The notes: a model not told the origin generated them from the sequence alone. Shown: positions 1 through 8,776, numbered from the stretch's first letter. The stretch is 64,000 nucleotides of DNA from Thauera sp. UBA6194 (GCA_002422685.1 DITC01000022.1:121590-185589); one strand, 5' to 3'. Translations and numbers: made by a program.

Positions 1-74
1 CATGGCGTGCGCCCAGGCGCCGCCGCTGGCGTGCGCAGAATGTTCAGGCCGATGCCAAAACCCGGGACACCTGA

Positions 75-1139
75 TCAAAAATGACACACCTGCGCCAGCG
101 GCGCGGCCGTGGCCAGCCCGAGCCGGCGCACGAGCAGGTCGTCGACCAGGGCCTGGGCGATGTCGAAGCCGGTGACGCGCTGCAGCCCGCGCCAGGCCGC
201 CACGCCGTTGACCTCGATGACCTGCGCACCGAGCGGGTTCGACGCGTCGGGCAGCAGGTCCACGCCGGCGTAATCCATGCCCAGCGCCTGCGCCGCCGCT
301 TCGGCGAGCGCCGCCAGCCGGGGCTCGAGCACGCAGGGCACACAGCGCGCCCCGCGCGCCACGTTGCGGATCCAGTGCGTGCTGACGCGCTTCATCGCCG
401 CACGCGCGCGCCCGCCCACCACCAGCACCCGCCAGTCGAAGCCGGGCGCGGCGGCGGATTCGGGCTGCGGCACGAAGCGCTGCAGATAGGCCAGCCCGGA
501 CACGGTCGACAGCGCCGGCAGCGGCACGAACTCGCCATCGACCGGCCCCAGGCGCTGCAGGCCCTTGCCCTGCGAGCCGAACATCGGCTTGAGCACCAGG
601 CTGTGCCCGGCCGCGGCCTCGCGCATCAGGATGCGCCGTGCCTGGGCCTCGTCTTCCACCGCCCAGGCCGGGGGCGTGGGCACGCCCGCACGCTGCAGCA
701 GGAAGCTGGTCATGGCCTTGTCGACGCTGCGCTCGATGGCGCGCGCGTCGTTGTACACCGGCACGCCGAGCTCGCGCAGCGCGTGCAGGATGCCGAGGCG
801 CTTGGTGATCTGCTCCAGGCTGCCGCCGGCGATGCCGCGCACCAGCGCGGCGCGCGGCAGGCTGCGGCCGAAGCCCGGAATCACCAGCCCGTGGGGCGTT
901 GCGGTGGTATCGAAGCGGCAGTCGGCCAGATCGACGCAGCGCCCCTCGAAGCCGCGCCGCGCCAGGGCCTGACGCAGGCGCCGGGTGTGCCAGCCGGTCT
1001 CGTCGGTGAAGATGGCGACGCGGACCGCGCAGGGTGCGCCGCCAGGCTCGCCCGCCGCCGGCGCAGCACGCGCATCGCCCCCCGCGCCGCCGGGCCGCTC
1101 GCCCACGGGCACGCTTCCGATCGGTGCGCTGCCGTGCAT
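75..1139 (-). CDS. RimK-like ATP-grasp ligase of the H4MPT cluster
   Basis: A 354-residue ATP-grasp protein of the RimK alpha-L-glutamate ligase type. After a Gly/Ala-rich N-terminus comes the fold start (VRVAIFTDETGWH), then the ATP-grasp core with VLKPMFGSQGKGLQ around residue 190 as the nucleotide-binding loop, and a C-terminal metal-binding part (VIEVNGVAAWRG). It starts 4 bases after mch stops, so it is the last visible gene of the H4MPT operon. A RimK-type gene is a known neighbour of mch in methylotrophs. The related archaeal enzyme MptN adds glutamate to the pterin, so a role in finishing the H4MPT side chain is a reasonable inference. The start is the first ATG after mch; the real N-terminus could be about 35 residues shorter. 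Confidence 0.85.
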   Translation of the reverse strand: MHGSAPIGSVPVGERPGGAGGDARAAPAAGEPGGAPCAVRVAIFTDETGWHTRRLRQALARRGFEGRCVDLADCRFDTTATPHGLVIPGFGRSLPRAALVRGIAGGSLEQITKRLGILHALRELGVPVYNDARAIERSVDKAMTSFLLQRAGVPTPPAWAVEDEAQARRILMREAAAGHSLVLKPMFGSQGKGLQRLGPVDGEFVPLPALSTVSGLAYLQRFVPQPESAAAPGFDWRVLVVGGRARAAMKRVSTHWIRNVARGARCVPCVLEPRLAALAEAAAQALGMDYAGVDLLPDASNPLGAQVIEVNGVAAWRGLQRVTGFDIAQALVDDLLVRRLGLATAAPLAQVCHF

Positions 1140-1143
1140 CGCC

Positions 1144-2163
1144 TCACGCCTCCAGCCACAGGCGGCGCAGCAGGTCCATGTTCAGCCCGCCGCCATGCCA
1201 GGTGCGGCCGCTGTCGAGGTTGCTGACCCAGACCTCGGCGGGCGCGAACAGCGCCGGGTCGATCTTGTAGAAGTCGTACTCGTAGTCGCGGAAGATGTCG
1301 CCGAACGAGCGCCCGTAGTCGCGCGACGTGGACGACGGCAGGCGCTGGGCCAGATCACGCGCGGCCTCGTCGCTGCCGCGCACCTTCAGGTACACCCGGC
1401 CGCCGTAGAGGATGGCGTCGTTGGTGCGCCCCATCGCCACGCCGGCGTCGGGGCTGGGCGCCGGCAGGGCCGCGGCGGCGTGGCCATCGACGACATCGGC
1501 GAGCGCGAAGCCGAGCTCATGCGCCTTGTGCATCGCCACCTCGAGCACGCGCGCCACCACCTGGGTGGTGCCGGCGAGGCTGGTGGTGGGGGTCAGCACC
1601 AGGGTCAGGCCTTCGGGCGTGAGGCCGCAGTCGCGCAACACCTTGTCGACCACCACCGCGGGCGGTCGGCGGTCGACTTCGAGCACCAGCACGCCGGCGT
1701 CGGCGGCGTCGCGGTAGCCGAGCTCGGCGAACAGGTCCTCGCGCCCGGCCAGCGCGCGCGCCGGACCGGAGCCGAGCGAAAAGAACTTCTTGCCGCCCGC
1801 CTCTTCCTTGCTGGCCGCCAGGCTCCAGCCGGCGTACTGGCTGGCGAGGCAGGCCAGCACCGGCTGGGCGCTGCTCACCTCCAGCCAGTCGGGCCAGCCC
1901 TCTTCCACGCGCGTGGCCAGGCGCACACTCCCGAGGCCGCCCATGCAGATCTCGCCGATCAGCACGCCGGCGGCCACGCTGCCGCGCACGTCGATGCCGG
2001 CATCGACCACGGTCACGCCGTTGTCCAGGCGCTCGACGGCGACGCCGAGCGCGTCGGCCGAGGTCAGCAGTTGCCCAACCAGCGGCGCGGCCAGGCGGTT
2101 CACGCTCAGCGCACGGGCGGCACCCGCCACGGCGTTGTTCCTGCCTTCTGCGGCCGCGCTCAT
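1144..2163 (-). CDS. mch: methenyltetrahydromethanopterin cyclohydrolase
   Basis: A 339-residue protein that matches Mch along its length, including the SLGSGPARAL segment, TPTTSLAGTTQ and the conserved tail SFGDIFRDYEYDFYKIDP. It hydrolyses methenyl-H4MPT to formyl-H4MPT in the cytoplasm, the step after MtdB in formaldehyde oxidation. Its ATG overlaps the mtdB stop codon in an ATGA arrangement, which indicates translational coupling. Length is normal for the family. Confidence 0.96.
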   Translation of the reverse strand: MSAAAEGRNNAVAGAARALSVNRLAAPLVGQLLTSADALGVAVERLDNGVTVVDAGIDVRGSVAAGVLIGEICMGGLGSVRLATRVEEGWPDWLEVSSAQPVLACLASQYAGWSLAASKEEAGGKKFFSLGSGPARALAGREDLFAELGYRDAADAGVLVLEVDRRPPAVVVDKVLRDCGLTPEGLTLVLTPTTSLAGTTQVVARVLEVAMHKAHELGFALADVVDGHAAAALPAPSPDAGVAMGRTNDAILYGGRVYLKVRGSDEAARDLAQRLPSSTSRDYGRSFGDIFRDYEYDFYKIDPALFAPAEVWVSNLDSGRTWHGGGLNMDLLRRLWLEA

Positions 2164-3065
2164 GACTTGTCCGCCAGCAGCTCGCGCGCCTTGGCGAAGG
2201 CCTCGCGGAAACCGAGGTAGAGCGGCTTGTCGGCCTGGCGCATCGCCACCAGCAGACCGTTCTCGACCTGGTACTTGACGTTGCCCACTGCCAGCGCGCC
2301 GATGCCCACCGCCTGCGTGCCGGCGATCGGCTTGCCCTTGTCCATCACGCCCACACCGGCGATGCCCTCGGGCGGCACGGCGTTGACGTCGGCGGCGACC
2401 AGCAGGCGCGCGGCGCCCGCCACCTCGTCGGCGCTCATCACCTGCACACCCGCGGCGGCGGTGGCCAGCACCACGTCGGCCGCGGCCAACGCCGCGCGCC
2501 GCGCCTCGGCGCTGCCGGTGCTGGCGCCATGCAGCTCGCAGCCGAAGCGCGCGGCGGTCTCGGCCGCGGCCTTGTCGGCACTGGCCTGATCGCGATGGCT
2601 GCCGAGCGTCACCCGCGCGCCCAACCCGGCGGCGAGCACGCCGGCGATGCGGCCCACGGTGCCGGTGCCGCCGAGGATCAGCACCTCCTTGCCGGCGAAA
2701 TCGGTGCCGTGCGCGCTGCGCAGTAGCTGCTCGACGCAGGCGACCAGCGCCGCCGCGGTAGTGTAGGAGCCGCTCGGGTCGGCGATCACCGACACCTCGA
2801 AGGGCGGCACCATGGCCTTGCGCGCGGTGTCGAGCATGTCGGCGGCGAGCATCACGTCACGGCCGCCGATGAAGATACCGGTGGCCTTCACGCCCTTGGG
2901 GCCGCGCGAGAAGATCGCGTCCTGGGTGAGGCCGGTGATCTCGTCCAGGGTCACGCCGCAATACGGCACCACGACCTGGTAGCCGGCATCGACCGCCATG
3001 TTGATGTCGAACGGGCTCATCTGCTTGCCCGGCGTGAACATGTGAAGAATGTAGCTTCGCTCCAT
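2160..3065 (-). CDS. mtdB: methylene-H4MPT dehydrogenase
   Basis: A 301-residue NAD(P)-dependent methylene-tetrahydromethanopterin dehydrogenase. The N-terminus (ILHMFTPGKQMSPFDINMA) and the TQDAIFSRGPKG and TGIFIGGRD segments are typical of MtdB rather than of the shorter-range homologue MtdA. A Rossmann motif GGTGTVGRIAG lies near residue 133. It oxidises methylene-H4MPT to methenyl-H4MPT. The start has a good ribosome binding site (GGAGGGCGCTC before ATG). A 63-base gap separates it from the upstream beta-RFAP synthase; the same operon is likely. Confidence 0.95.
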   Translation of the reverse strand: MERSYILHMFTPGKQMSPFDINMAVDAGYQVVVPYCGVTLDEITGLTQDAIFSRGPKGVKATGIFIGGRDVMLAADMLDTARKAMVPPFEVSVIADPSGSYTTAAALVACVEQLLRSAHGTDFAGKEVLILGGTGTVGRIAGVLAAGLGARVTLGSHRDQASADKAAAETAARFGCELHGASTGSAEARRAALAAADVVLATAAAGVQVMSADEVAGAARLLVAADVNAVPPEGIAGVGVMDKGKPIAGTQAVGIGALAVGNVKYQVENGLLVAMRQADKPLYLGFREAFAKARELLADKS

Positions 3066-3128
3066 GAGCGCCCTCCTCCTGTGCTGAAATCTCGTGGTAT
3101 TCCGGGCTGCGGCCGAAGTCTGCGCCGC

Positions 3129-4163
3129 TCAGACGCGCACGAGCGCCGGCGTGCCCAGGGTGACGCGCGCGCCGCGGTTGTTGGCGCTGCACACGACGGT
3201 GCGCAGGGCCGGGTCGATCGCCCCCTGGCGCTGCGCCAGCGCGAGCAGGCGGCGGGCCTCGGCCTCGGAGGGCAGGATCGCAAAGCCGGTCGGGCCCCAC
3301 GAGCTCTGGCCCACACCGGCCGGCCCCTGCACACGCAGCCAGTCCATGAAAGCGGCGACCGCCGCGCTGGTGTACATCGAGCCGCCCTGCGCGGGCGCGA
3401 AGTAGTCGCCGATCTGGCGCTGGATGCGGCTGACGCTCTCGGCAAAGGGCTCGAAACGCTGCTCGATCACCGCCGGCAGCAGCTTGAGCAGCACATGGTG
3501 GCAGAGGTCGGCGGCGAGCGCGCGCGGAAAGGGTGCGAGCTGGTCCATCGCCGCGCGCTCGGCGGCACCGCTCAGGCCATCGATGCGCTCGTCGAGCACC
3601 AGCAGCACCCGCCACGCCGCAGGAAAGTCCAGCCGGGCCAGCACCGGCGCGGGCGTGCCACCGGCCCCGGGCCCACCGTCGAGCAGCAGGCCGCCCTGAT
3701 CGAAGCCGGCGATGCCCACCCCGGAGCGCTCGCCGCGGCCGAGGATCGCCGCGAGGCGCCGGGTGGGCAGCTCGAGGCCATGGAAGGCACAGAAAGCGCG
3801 CCCGAGCGCGAGCGCGAGCTGGGTGCCGGAGCCGAAACCCGAATGCGCCGGGGGCGCCTCGCGCAGCAGCACGTGCACCGGCTGCGTGCGCCCGGTTTCG
3901 CGCTGAAGCGTCTCGAGGTAGCGCGCCAGCCGCAGCGCGCTGCCCTGCTGACGGCGATCGAGCACGTGCACGCCGGGCTCGGCCGCCGCAGAGAGCTCGA
4001 GTCGGGTCGGGAAGGCGTCGATGACCAGCCCCAGGCTGGCGAAGCGGCGCCCGAGGCTGGCATTGGGATCGAGGAATCCGAGATGTAGCCGGGACGACGC
4101 ATCCACGCGCACGCCGAAGTGCTCGGCGTCGGGGCGATCGTGGCGGGAAAAATCAAAGTTCAT
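3129..4163 (-). CDS. beta-ribofuranosylaminobenzene 5'-phosphate synthase
   Basis: A 344-residue GHMP-kinase-fold protein of the beta-RFAP synthase family, which carries out the first committed step of methanopterin biosynthesis (4-hydroxybenzoate or p-aminobenzoate plus PRPP). Family features: SRLHLGFLDPN near residue 25, the glycine-rich loop PAHSGFGSGTQLALA around residue 110, and GQSSWGPTGFAI near residue 290. The start chosen (MNFDFSRHD) overlaps the stop of the upstream CitG-like gene (ATGA). A longer in-frame reading to 4322 would run through that gene and is rejected. Cofactor synthesis is therefore encoded beside the cofactor-using enzymes. Confidence 0.92.
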   Translation of the reverse strand: MNFDFSRHDRPDAEHFGVRVDASSRLHLGFLDPNASLGRRFASLGLVIDAFPTRLELSAAAEPGVHVLDRRQQGSALRLARYLETLQRETGRTQPVHVLLREAPPAHSGFGSGTQLALALGRAFCAFHGLELPTRRLAAILGRGERSGVGIAGFDQGGLLLDGGPGAGGTPAPVLARLDFPAAWRVLLVLDERIDGLSGAAERAAMDQLAPFPRALAADLCHHVLLKLLPAVIEQRFEPFAESVSRIQRQIGDYFAPAQGGSMYTSAAVAAFMDWLRVQGPAGVGQSSWGPTGFAILPSEAEARRLLALAQRQGAIDPALRTVVCSANNRGARVTLGTPALVRV

Positions 4164-5233
4164 GACGGAGGTCCGAGCGGTTCCATGCAGACTCCCGGGA
4201 CAGCCGGGTCCCGAAGCTTTAGCAAGCTTCGTTCCATCGCGGCAGCCTGCGCGCTGGCCGCAGCGATCAGCGCGGGGTCGACCAGGCCGGGCTCGAGCAC
4301 GGCCGCGACGAAGAGCGTGCACACGGTGAGATCGGCGCTCGTCCCCGGATTGAGGCCGCGCGCCTTGAGCGCGTCATCCCAGTCGGCCAGCGCTTCGCTG
4401 TCGGCAAGCTCCGGGCACGCCTGCAGACGCGCCAGCCACTGCGCGGCCTCGGCCGAGACCGCTCGCGCGGCCTGCGCGCCGTGCTTGCGCACGATGTGGG
4501 AGTCGGGGTGGGCGGCGAGCCAGGCGAGATACAGGTGCAGAACCCGCGCGCGCAGAGCCGCGTCGCACAGATCCACGCCGCACGAGGCCCCGGCACGCAG
4601 CGCCCGACGGGCAGCCGGCGCCGCGTGCGCCGCTGCCGCAAATGCCGGCAAGCCGAAGTCGAAGATGTCGGCATGGGCCGCGGCGTACTGGCGTGCGACG
4701 AGGTCGCGGTGCGCGGCCAGGCCCATGGCTGCGCGCAGGCCGATGGTGGGCGCGGCGCCGACATCCTGCTCGGGCACATGGCCCAGCCCGCCCGGGCTGG
4801 CGGCTGCGATGGCGCGGAAGGTCGCGCGCGCGTCGGCCATGTCGAGCCCTTCGAGCACGCCGCGCAGCGCCGCGCGCAGCGCCTGCGCAGAGGGTGGCGC
4901 CGAGCCCGCATCGAGCCGCTCGCACGCACACGCGATCGGGGCGCACAGCAGCAGGATGCCGAGGTTCGTGTTGCAGCCGGCCACCGCGCGCGTCGCGCCC
5001 ACCGCAGCCTCGAGCCGCGCACCGAGCGCGCGCTCGCGGTCGAAGAGCGCGGGCGCCGAAGCCCGCGCGCTGGCGAGAAACTGCGCCGCGCGCATGTCGT
5101 GCCCGGCCGACGCCAGGCTGACATTGCCGGGTTTGCGCACCGCCACGTCGAGCGCACACGCCCACAGCCAGGCGGAGCGCGCATGCATCGCCCAGTGCTG
5201 CGATCGGGATGACGAGGGGTCGGCAGTCTGCAT
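4160..5233 (-). CDS. CitG-like (triphosphoribosyl-dephospho-CoA synthase family) protein
   Basis: A 357-residue protein of the CitG/MdcB family. Recognisable parts: the N-terminal DVAVRKPGNVSLASAGHDM block, TNLGILLLCAPI around residue 93, and the C-terminal GLNPGTSADLTVCTLFVAA. In citrate lyase systems this fold makes the prosthetic-group precursor. No citrate lyase is present here, and the gene sits between an ATP-grasp gene (17-base gap) and beta-RFAP synthase (4-base overlap), so it probably attaches a phosphoribosyl-type group in H4MPT or methanofuran-like cofactor synthesis. That role is inferred from context; the family assignment is firm. The start is MQTADPS; upstream in-frame sequence overlaps the previous gene. 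Confidence 0.85.
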   Translation of the reverse strand: MQTADPSSSRSQHWAMHARSAWLWACALDVAVRKPGNVSLASAGHDMRAAQFLASARASAPALFDRERALGARLEAAVGATRAVAGCNTNLGILLLCAPIACACERLDAGSAPPSAQALRAALRGVLEGLDMADARATFRAIAAASPGGLGHVPEQDVGAAPTIGLRAAMGLAAHRDLVARQYAAAHADIFDFGLPAFAAAAHAAPAARRALRAGASCGVDLCDAALRARVLHLYLAWLAAHPDSHIVRKHGAQAARAVSAEAAQWLARLQACPELADSEALADWDDALKARGLNPGTSADLTVCTLFVAAVLEPGLVDPALIAAASAQAAAMERSLLKLRDPAVPGVCMEPLGPPS

Positions 5234-5250
5234 GCGCAAGGGCGCTCCAG

Positions 5251-6417
5251 TCAGGACTGCAGCTGTGCCCGCAGCGCCCGCCGCCGCGCGTCCAGCTGCC
5301 GCATCACCGCATCGGCCGAAGACGCCTCGGCCACCACGGTGCACAAAGGGTCGCCCCACGCATGCTGCGTGCCAGGCTGCGGGATGTCCTTGCACCAGCC
5401 CTGACGCTCCAGCCAGTGCACAGCGGCCTCGTCGAGTCGCCCCGCGCGGCGCGCGAACACCGTCTCGTAGCCACGCACGCCCCCGACCCCGCTGGGCACA
5501 GGCGGGCGCAGCCGCCCGGCGCAAGCCTCAACATGCGCACGCATCAGCCCGCCCTCGAAGGCCGCGCCGAAAAGCTGGATCGCCGCCGTCGGCCGCGGGT
5601 TGAGCTCGATCACCCAGGGCGTGCCCGCGGCGTCGAGCACGTAGTCGATGCCGTTGAGCCCGCGCAGCCCGAAGGCTCGCGCAAGCGCCGCCGCAGCGCC
5701 GGCGAGCGAGGCCTGGACACGCGCCTCGAGCGGCACCGGACCGACGCCGCCCCTGAACACGAACGGCCGCCGCCCGAGCGGGCGCACGATCTGGCGCGAA
5801 TGGCCGAGCACCGCGGCCCCCTCACCCGCGGCGATGAACAGACAGGACATCGGCTCGCCGGCCACGTAACGCTGAAAATGGATGCCGTCTCCGCGCCCAG
5901 CCCCCAATGCCCCAGACGCCCCCTGCGCGGCCGCGGCGCCCGCATGGCGCACATGCCAGCCCCCGCAGGCATGCGCGTCCTTGCGCAGCCAGCCGGACGG
6001 ATCGACGGGCGGCGCGGCGCTGAACGCCGGGTGAGCGATGCCCAGGCGCTCGAGCGCCTGATGAAAGTGCACCGGGGTACGCACGCGGCGCACCACCTCC
6101 GGCGCGTTGCCGATCAGCGGCAGCACCCGCGCCGCCGCTGCGAGCAAGGCAGGCTGCGCCTCGAGCCCGCTCCCCGCCACCCAGCCTGCGACGTCACCGC
6201 GCGCACGCAGCGCCGCGAGCGCGGCGAGCAGCTCCGACTCGTCGAGCGTGGCGCCGCCGCGACCGACCGCGACGCAGGCGCGGGCGAGCCGGCAGGTGTC
6301 GCGATCGGCGAACACGTCGAGCGCGAACGCAGCATAGCCGCTGTCGACCGCGCACTCGACGAGGCTGCGCGCGGACGTGGCGACAAGGGCGAGCGCGGGC
6401 TGTGGTGGTGAGCTCAT
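5251..6417 (-). CDS. ATP-grasp protein, MfnD-like
   Basis: A 388-residue ATP-grasp carboligase-type protein. An N-terminal pre-ATP-grasp domain (ALALVATSARSLVECAVDSG) is followed by the ligase core, with GGVGPVPLEARV near residue 230 and the metal-binding segment LNGIDYVLD ... WVIELNPRPTAAIQLF around residue 270. In archaea the related MfnD ligates tyramine and glutamate for methanofuran. A role in the bacterial methanofuran-like cofactor or in H4MPT tailoring is an inference from the operon. It is the first gene of the minus-strand C1 operon, divergent from xoxF. ATG at 6417 is chosen; in-frame sequence further upstream has no family similarity. Confidence 0.8.
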   Translation of the reverse strand: MSSPPQPALALVATSARSLVECAVDSGYAAFALDVFADRDTCRLARACVAVGRGGATLDESELLAALAALRARGDVAGWVAGSGLEAQPALLAAAARVLPLIGNAPEVVRRVRTPVHFHQALERLGIAHPAFSAAPPVDPSGWLRKDAHACGGWHVRHAGAAAAQGASGALGAGRGDGIHFQRYVAGEPMSCLFIAAGEGAAVLGHSRQIVRPLGRRPFVFRGGVGPVPLEARVQASLAGAAAALARAFGLRGLNGIDYVLDAAGTPWVIELNPRPTAAIQLFGAAFEGGLMRAHVEACAGRLRPPVPSGVGGVRGYETVFARRAGRLDEAAVHWLERQGWCKDIPQPGTQHAWGDPLCTVVAEASSADAVMRQLDARRRALRAQLQS

Positions 6418-6898
6418 CTCGGCATTCTGCCAGCCTCTACCGGGCCGCGCGCAGCCGTGCGGAGCAGGCCGGATGCGGGCTGCGTGGTCTGTCCCAAAAA
6501 GGAGCACCTGCACCAGATTTAAGCAGCGCCGCAGCGCGGCGCCACGGCCGGCTCCGCAGCTGACCGGCACGGCCAGGCATGCAGCCGAGGTGCATCTCCA
6601 TACCGTGGCGGCCACGCGGAACGACGCCTCCCGCCAACGGCGCAACATGGGGCGTAATTTGATCCCAACAAGGGCGCGAAGCGCCGATGCACCGCCGCCC
6701 CCGACGGCCCTCTCCGGCATGCAAATCCACCGGCGCACGCGAGCTGGCACAAGCTTTGCATCACTCCCGACAGTTTCAGAGCACCCGAGGCTCGTCGGCG
6801 ACGGCGGGCGTGCTGCAGCAGTAGTCCTCGTGTGCCGCGGCGGGGAAGCTCGGTTGGCGCGGCAAAACACCACAGTGTTGAAAAAAGAGGAGACGACA
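6418..6898. promoter_or_regulatory. divergent intergenic region between the H4MPT operon and xoxF
   Basis: 481 bases with no credible gene. It separates the minus-strand cofactor operon from the plus-strand xoxF operon and so should hold promoters for both. A -24/-12 element for xoxF is listed separately. Two GGAGCA words (near 6459 and 6501) resemble the core of the TGGAGCA repeats found upstream of the aldehyde dehydrogenase gene, but are not full matches. I see no clear sigma-70 promoter for the minus-strand operon. Confidence 0.6.
6745..6760 (+). promoter_or_regulatory. sigma-54 (-24/-12) promoter of xoxF
   Basis: TGGCAC-AAGCT-TTGCA: the invariant GG and GC are exactly 10 bases apart, and the element matches the TGGCACG-N4-TTGCW consensus at every key position except the final G of the -24 box. 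Predicted transcription start is near 6771, leaving a leader of about 130 bases before the xoxF ATG at 6899. Confidence 0.72.
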
Positions 6899-8737
6899 AT
6901 GAAACAAACAGGGAAACCCGCCCGCCGCAACCCGAGGCTGTTGGCCGCAGTCGTGCTGGCCCTGCCCGGGCTGGCGCTGGCCAACGCAGACCTGAAGAGC
7001 AAGATGGACGACCCGGGCAACTGGGCGGCGCAGGCCGGTGACTTCTACAACCAGCGCTACAGCAAACTCGACCAGATCAACAAGGACAACGTCGGCGACA
7101 TGCAGGTGGCGTGGACCTTCTCGACCGGGGTGCTGCGCGGTCACGAGGGCTCGCCGCTCGTCATCGACGGCATGATGTACCTGCACACGCCGTTCCCGAA
7201 CAAGGTGTTCGCGATCGACCTCGAGACGCAGAAGATCGTCTGGCGTCACGAACCGCGCCAGGATCCGTCGGTCATCGCGCAGATGTGCTGCGACACCGTC
7301 AACCGCGGCCTCGCCTATGCCGAGGGCAAGATCTTCCTGCAGCAGGCCGACAGCACGCTCGTCGCACTCGACGCCAAGGACGGCAAGGTGCTGTGGAGCG
7401 TGGTCAACGGCGACCCGAAGCTCGGCGCGGTCAACACCCAGGCGCCGCACGTGTTCGGCGACAAGGTCATCACCGGCATCTCGGGCGGCGAATGGGGCGT
7501 ACGCGGCTTCCTCGCCGCCTACGACATGAACACCGGCAAGCAGGTCTGGAAGGGTTACAGCGTCGGCCCCGACGAGGAGATGCTGTTCGACCCCGAGAAG
7601 ACCATGACCTGGACGGACGGCGAGCTCAAGCCGGTCGGCAAGGACTCCTCGCTCAAGACCTGGCAGGGCGACCAGTGGAAGATCGGTGGCGGCACCACCT
7701 GGGGCTGGTTCAGCTGGGACCCCGAGCTCAACCTGGTCTATTACGGCACCGCCAACCCCTCGACCTGGAACCCCTCGCAGCGCCCGGGTGACAACAAGTG
7801 GACGATGTCGATCGTCGCCCGCGACCTGAACACCGGCGTCGCCAAGTGGGTGTACCAGATGACCCCCCACGACGAGTGGGACTACGACGGTGTCAACGAG
7901 ATGATCCTCGCCGACATCAAGGTCAAGGGCAAGGACACCAAGGCGCTGGTGCACTTCGACCGCAACGGCTTCTCCTACACCATGGACCGCACCAACGGCG
8001 CCCTGCTGGTCGCCGAGAAGTACGACCCGACGGTGAACTGGGCCTCGCATGTGGACATGAAGACCGGCCGGCCGCAGGTGGTCGCCGCGTATTCCACCTC
8101 CATGCACACCAACCCCGAGCGTGGTCCCGACATCAACGTCGAGGGCATCTGCCCGGCAGCGCTCGGCACCAAGGACCAGCAGCCCGCCTCCTTCGACCCG
8201 AACACCGGCCTGTTCTACGTGCCGACGAACCACGTCTGCATGGACTACGAGCCCTTCGAGGTCGACTACGTTGCCGGCCAGCCCTATGTCGGCGCCACCC
8301 TGTCGATGTATCCCACGCCGAACAGCCATGGCGGCATGGGCAACTTCATCGCCTGGGACGCGGGTGAAGGCAAGATCGTGCAGTCCAAGCCCGAAAAGTT
8401 CTCGGTGTGGAGCGGTGCGCTCAACACCGCGGGCGGCATCTCCTGCTTCGGCACGCTCGAAGGCTACCTGAAGTGCGTCGATGCAAAGGACATCAACAAG
8501 GAGCTGTACAGCTTCAAGACCCCGTCCGGCATCATCGGCAACGTGTTCACCTACCTGCACAAGGGCAAGCAGTATCTGGGCGTGTTCTCGGGCATCGGTG
8601 GCTGGGCCGGCATCGGCATGGCCGCGGGTCTCGAAGGCGACAACGACGGTCTGGGCGCAGTGGGCGGCTATCGCGACCTGCAGAACTACACCCAGCTCGG
8701 CGGCTCGCTGACGATCTTCGCGCTTCCGAATCGTTGA
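6899..8737 (+). CDS. xoxF: XoxF-type PQQ-dependent methanol dehydrogenase
   Basis: A 612-residue periplasmic quinoprotein alcohol dehydrogenase with eight-bladed propeller W-motifs. There is a cleavable signal peptide (ending LALANA, about residue 28), the vicinal disulfide pair Cys130-Cys131 (QMCCDTVNRG), and the active-site segment HDEWDYDGVNEM, with catalytic Asp328 and a second Asp330 two residues on. That extra aspartate marks lanthanide-dependent XoxF enzymes; calcium-dependent MxaF has alanine there. Length is normal for XoxF. The start has a strong ribosome binding site (GAGGAG, 6887-6892). It is expected to oxidise methanol (possibly other alcohols or formaldehyde) and pass electrons to the cytochrome encoded next. 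Two hairpins follow the stop. Confidence 0.95.
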   Translation: MKQTGKPARRNPRLLAAVVLALPGLALANADLKSKMDDPGNWAAQAGDFYNQRYSKLDQINKDNVGDMQVAWTFSTGVLRGHEGSPLVIDGMMYLHTPFPNKVFAIDLETQKIVWRHEPRQDPSVIAQMCCDTVNRGLAYAEGKIFLQQADSTLVALDAKDGKVLWSVVNGDPKLGAVNTQAPHVFGDKVITGISGGEWGVRGFLAAYDMNTGKQVWKGYSVGPDEEMLFDPEKTMTWTDGELKPVGKDSSLKTWQGDQWKIGGGTTWGWFSWDPELNLVYYGTANPSTWNPSQRPGDNKWTMSIVARDLNTGVAKWVYQMTPHDEWDYDGVNEMILADIKVKGKDTKALVHFDRNGFSYTMDRTNGALLVAEKYDPTVNWASHVDMKTGRPQVVAAYSTSMHTNPERGPDINVEGICPAALGTKDQQPASFDPNTGLFYVPTNHVCMDYEPFEVDYVAGQPYVGATLSMYPTPNSHGGMGNFIAWDAGEGKIVQSKPEKFSVWSGALNTAGGISCFGTLEGYLKCVDAKDINKELYSFKTPSGIIGNVFTYLHKGKQYLGVFSGIGGWAGIGMAAGLEGDNDGLGAVGGYRDLQNYTQLGGSLTIFALPNR

Positions 8738-8746
8738 GCGCGTCAC

Positions 8747-8773
8747 GACCGGTCGTCGTCATGACGACCGGTC
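8747..8773 (+). promoter_or_regulatory. hairpin after xoxF
   Basis: Perfect 11-base inverted repeat (GACCGGTCGTC / GACGACCGGTC) with a 5-base loop, 10 bases after the xoxF stop codon. No T-tract, so it may protect or process the xoxF transcript rather than terminate it. Confidence 0.6.
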
Positions 8774-8776
8774 ACG

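Noticed and set aside
1..74. Possible minus-strand gene starting with ATG at position 3-1
   Set aside because: Only one codon lies in the window and there is no clear ribosome binding site; cannot be judged.
81..1226. Long plus-strand open frames opposite the minus-strand C1 operon (and similar long antisense frames elsewhere)
   Set aside because: High GC leaves few stop codons; their translations are Arg/Ala/His-rich without family motifs, while the opposite strand encodes recognisable enzymes.
6377..6898. N-terminal extension of XoxF in the same open frame
   Set aside because: It has no similarity to the family, would cover the -24/-12 promoter, and would hide the signal peptide; the ATG at 6899 has a strong ribosome binding site.
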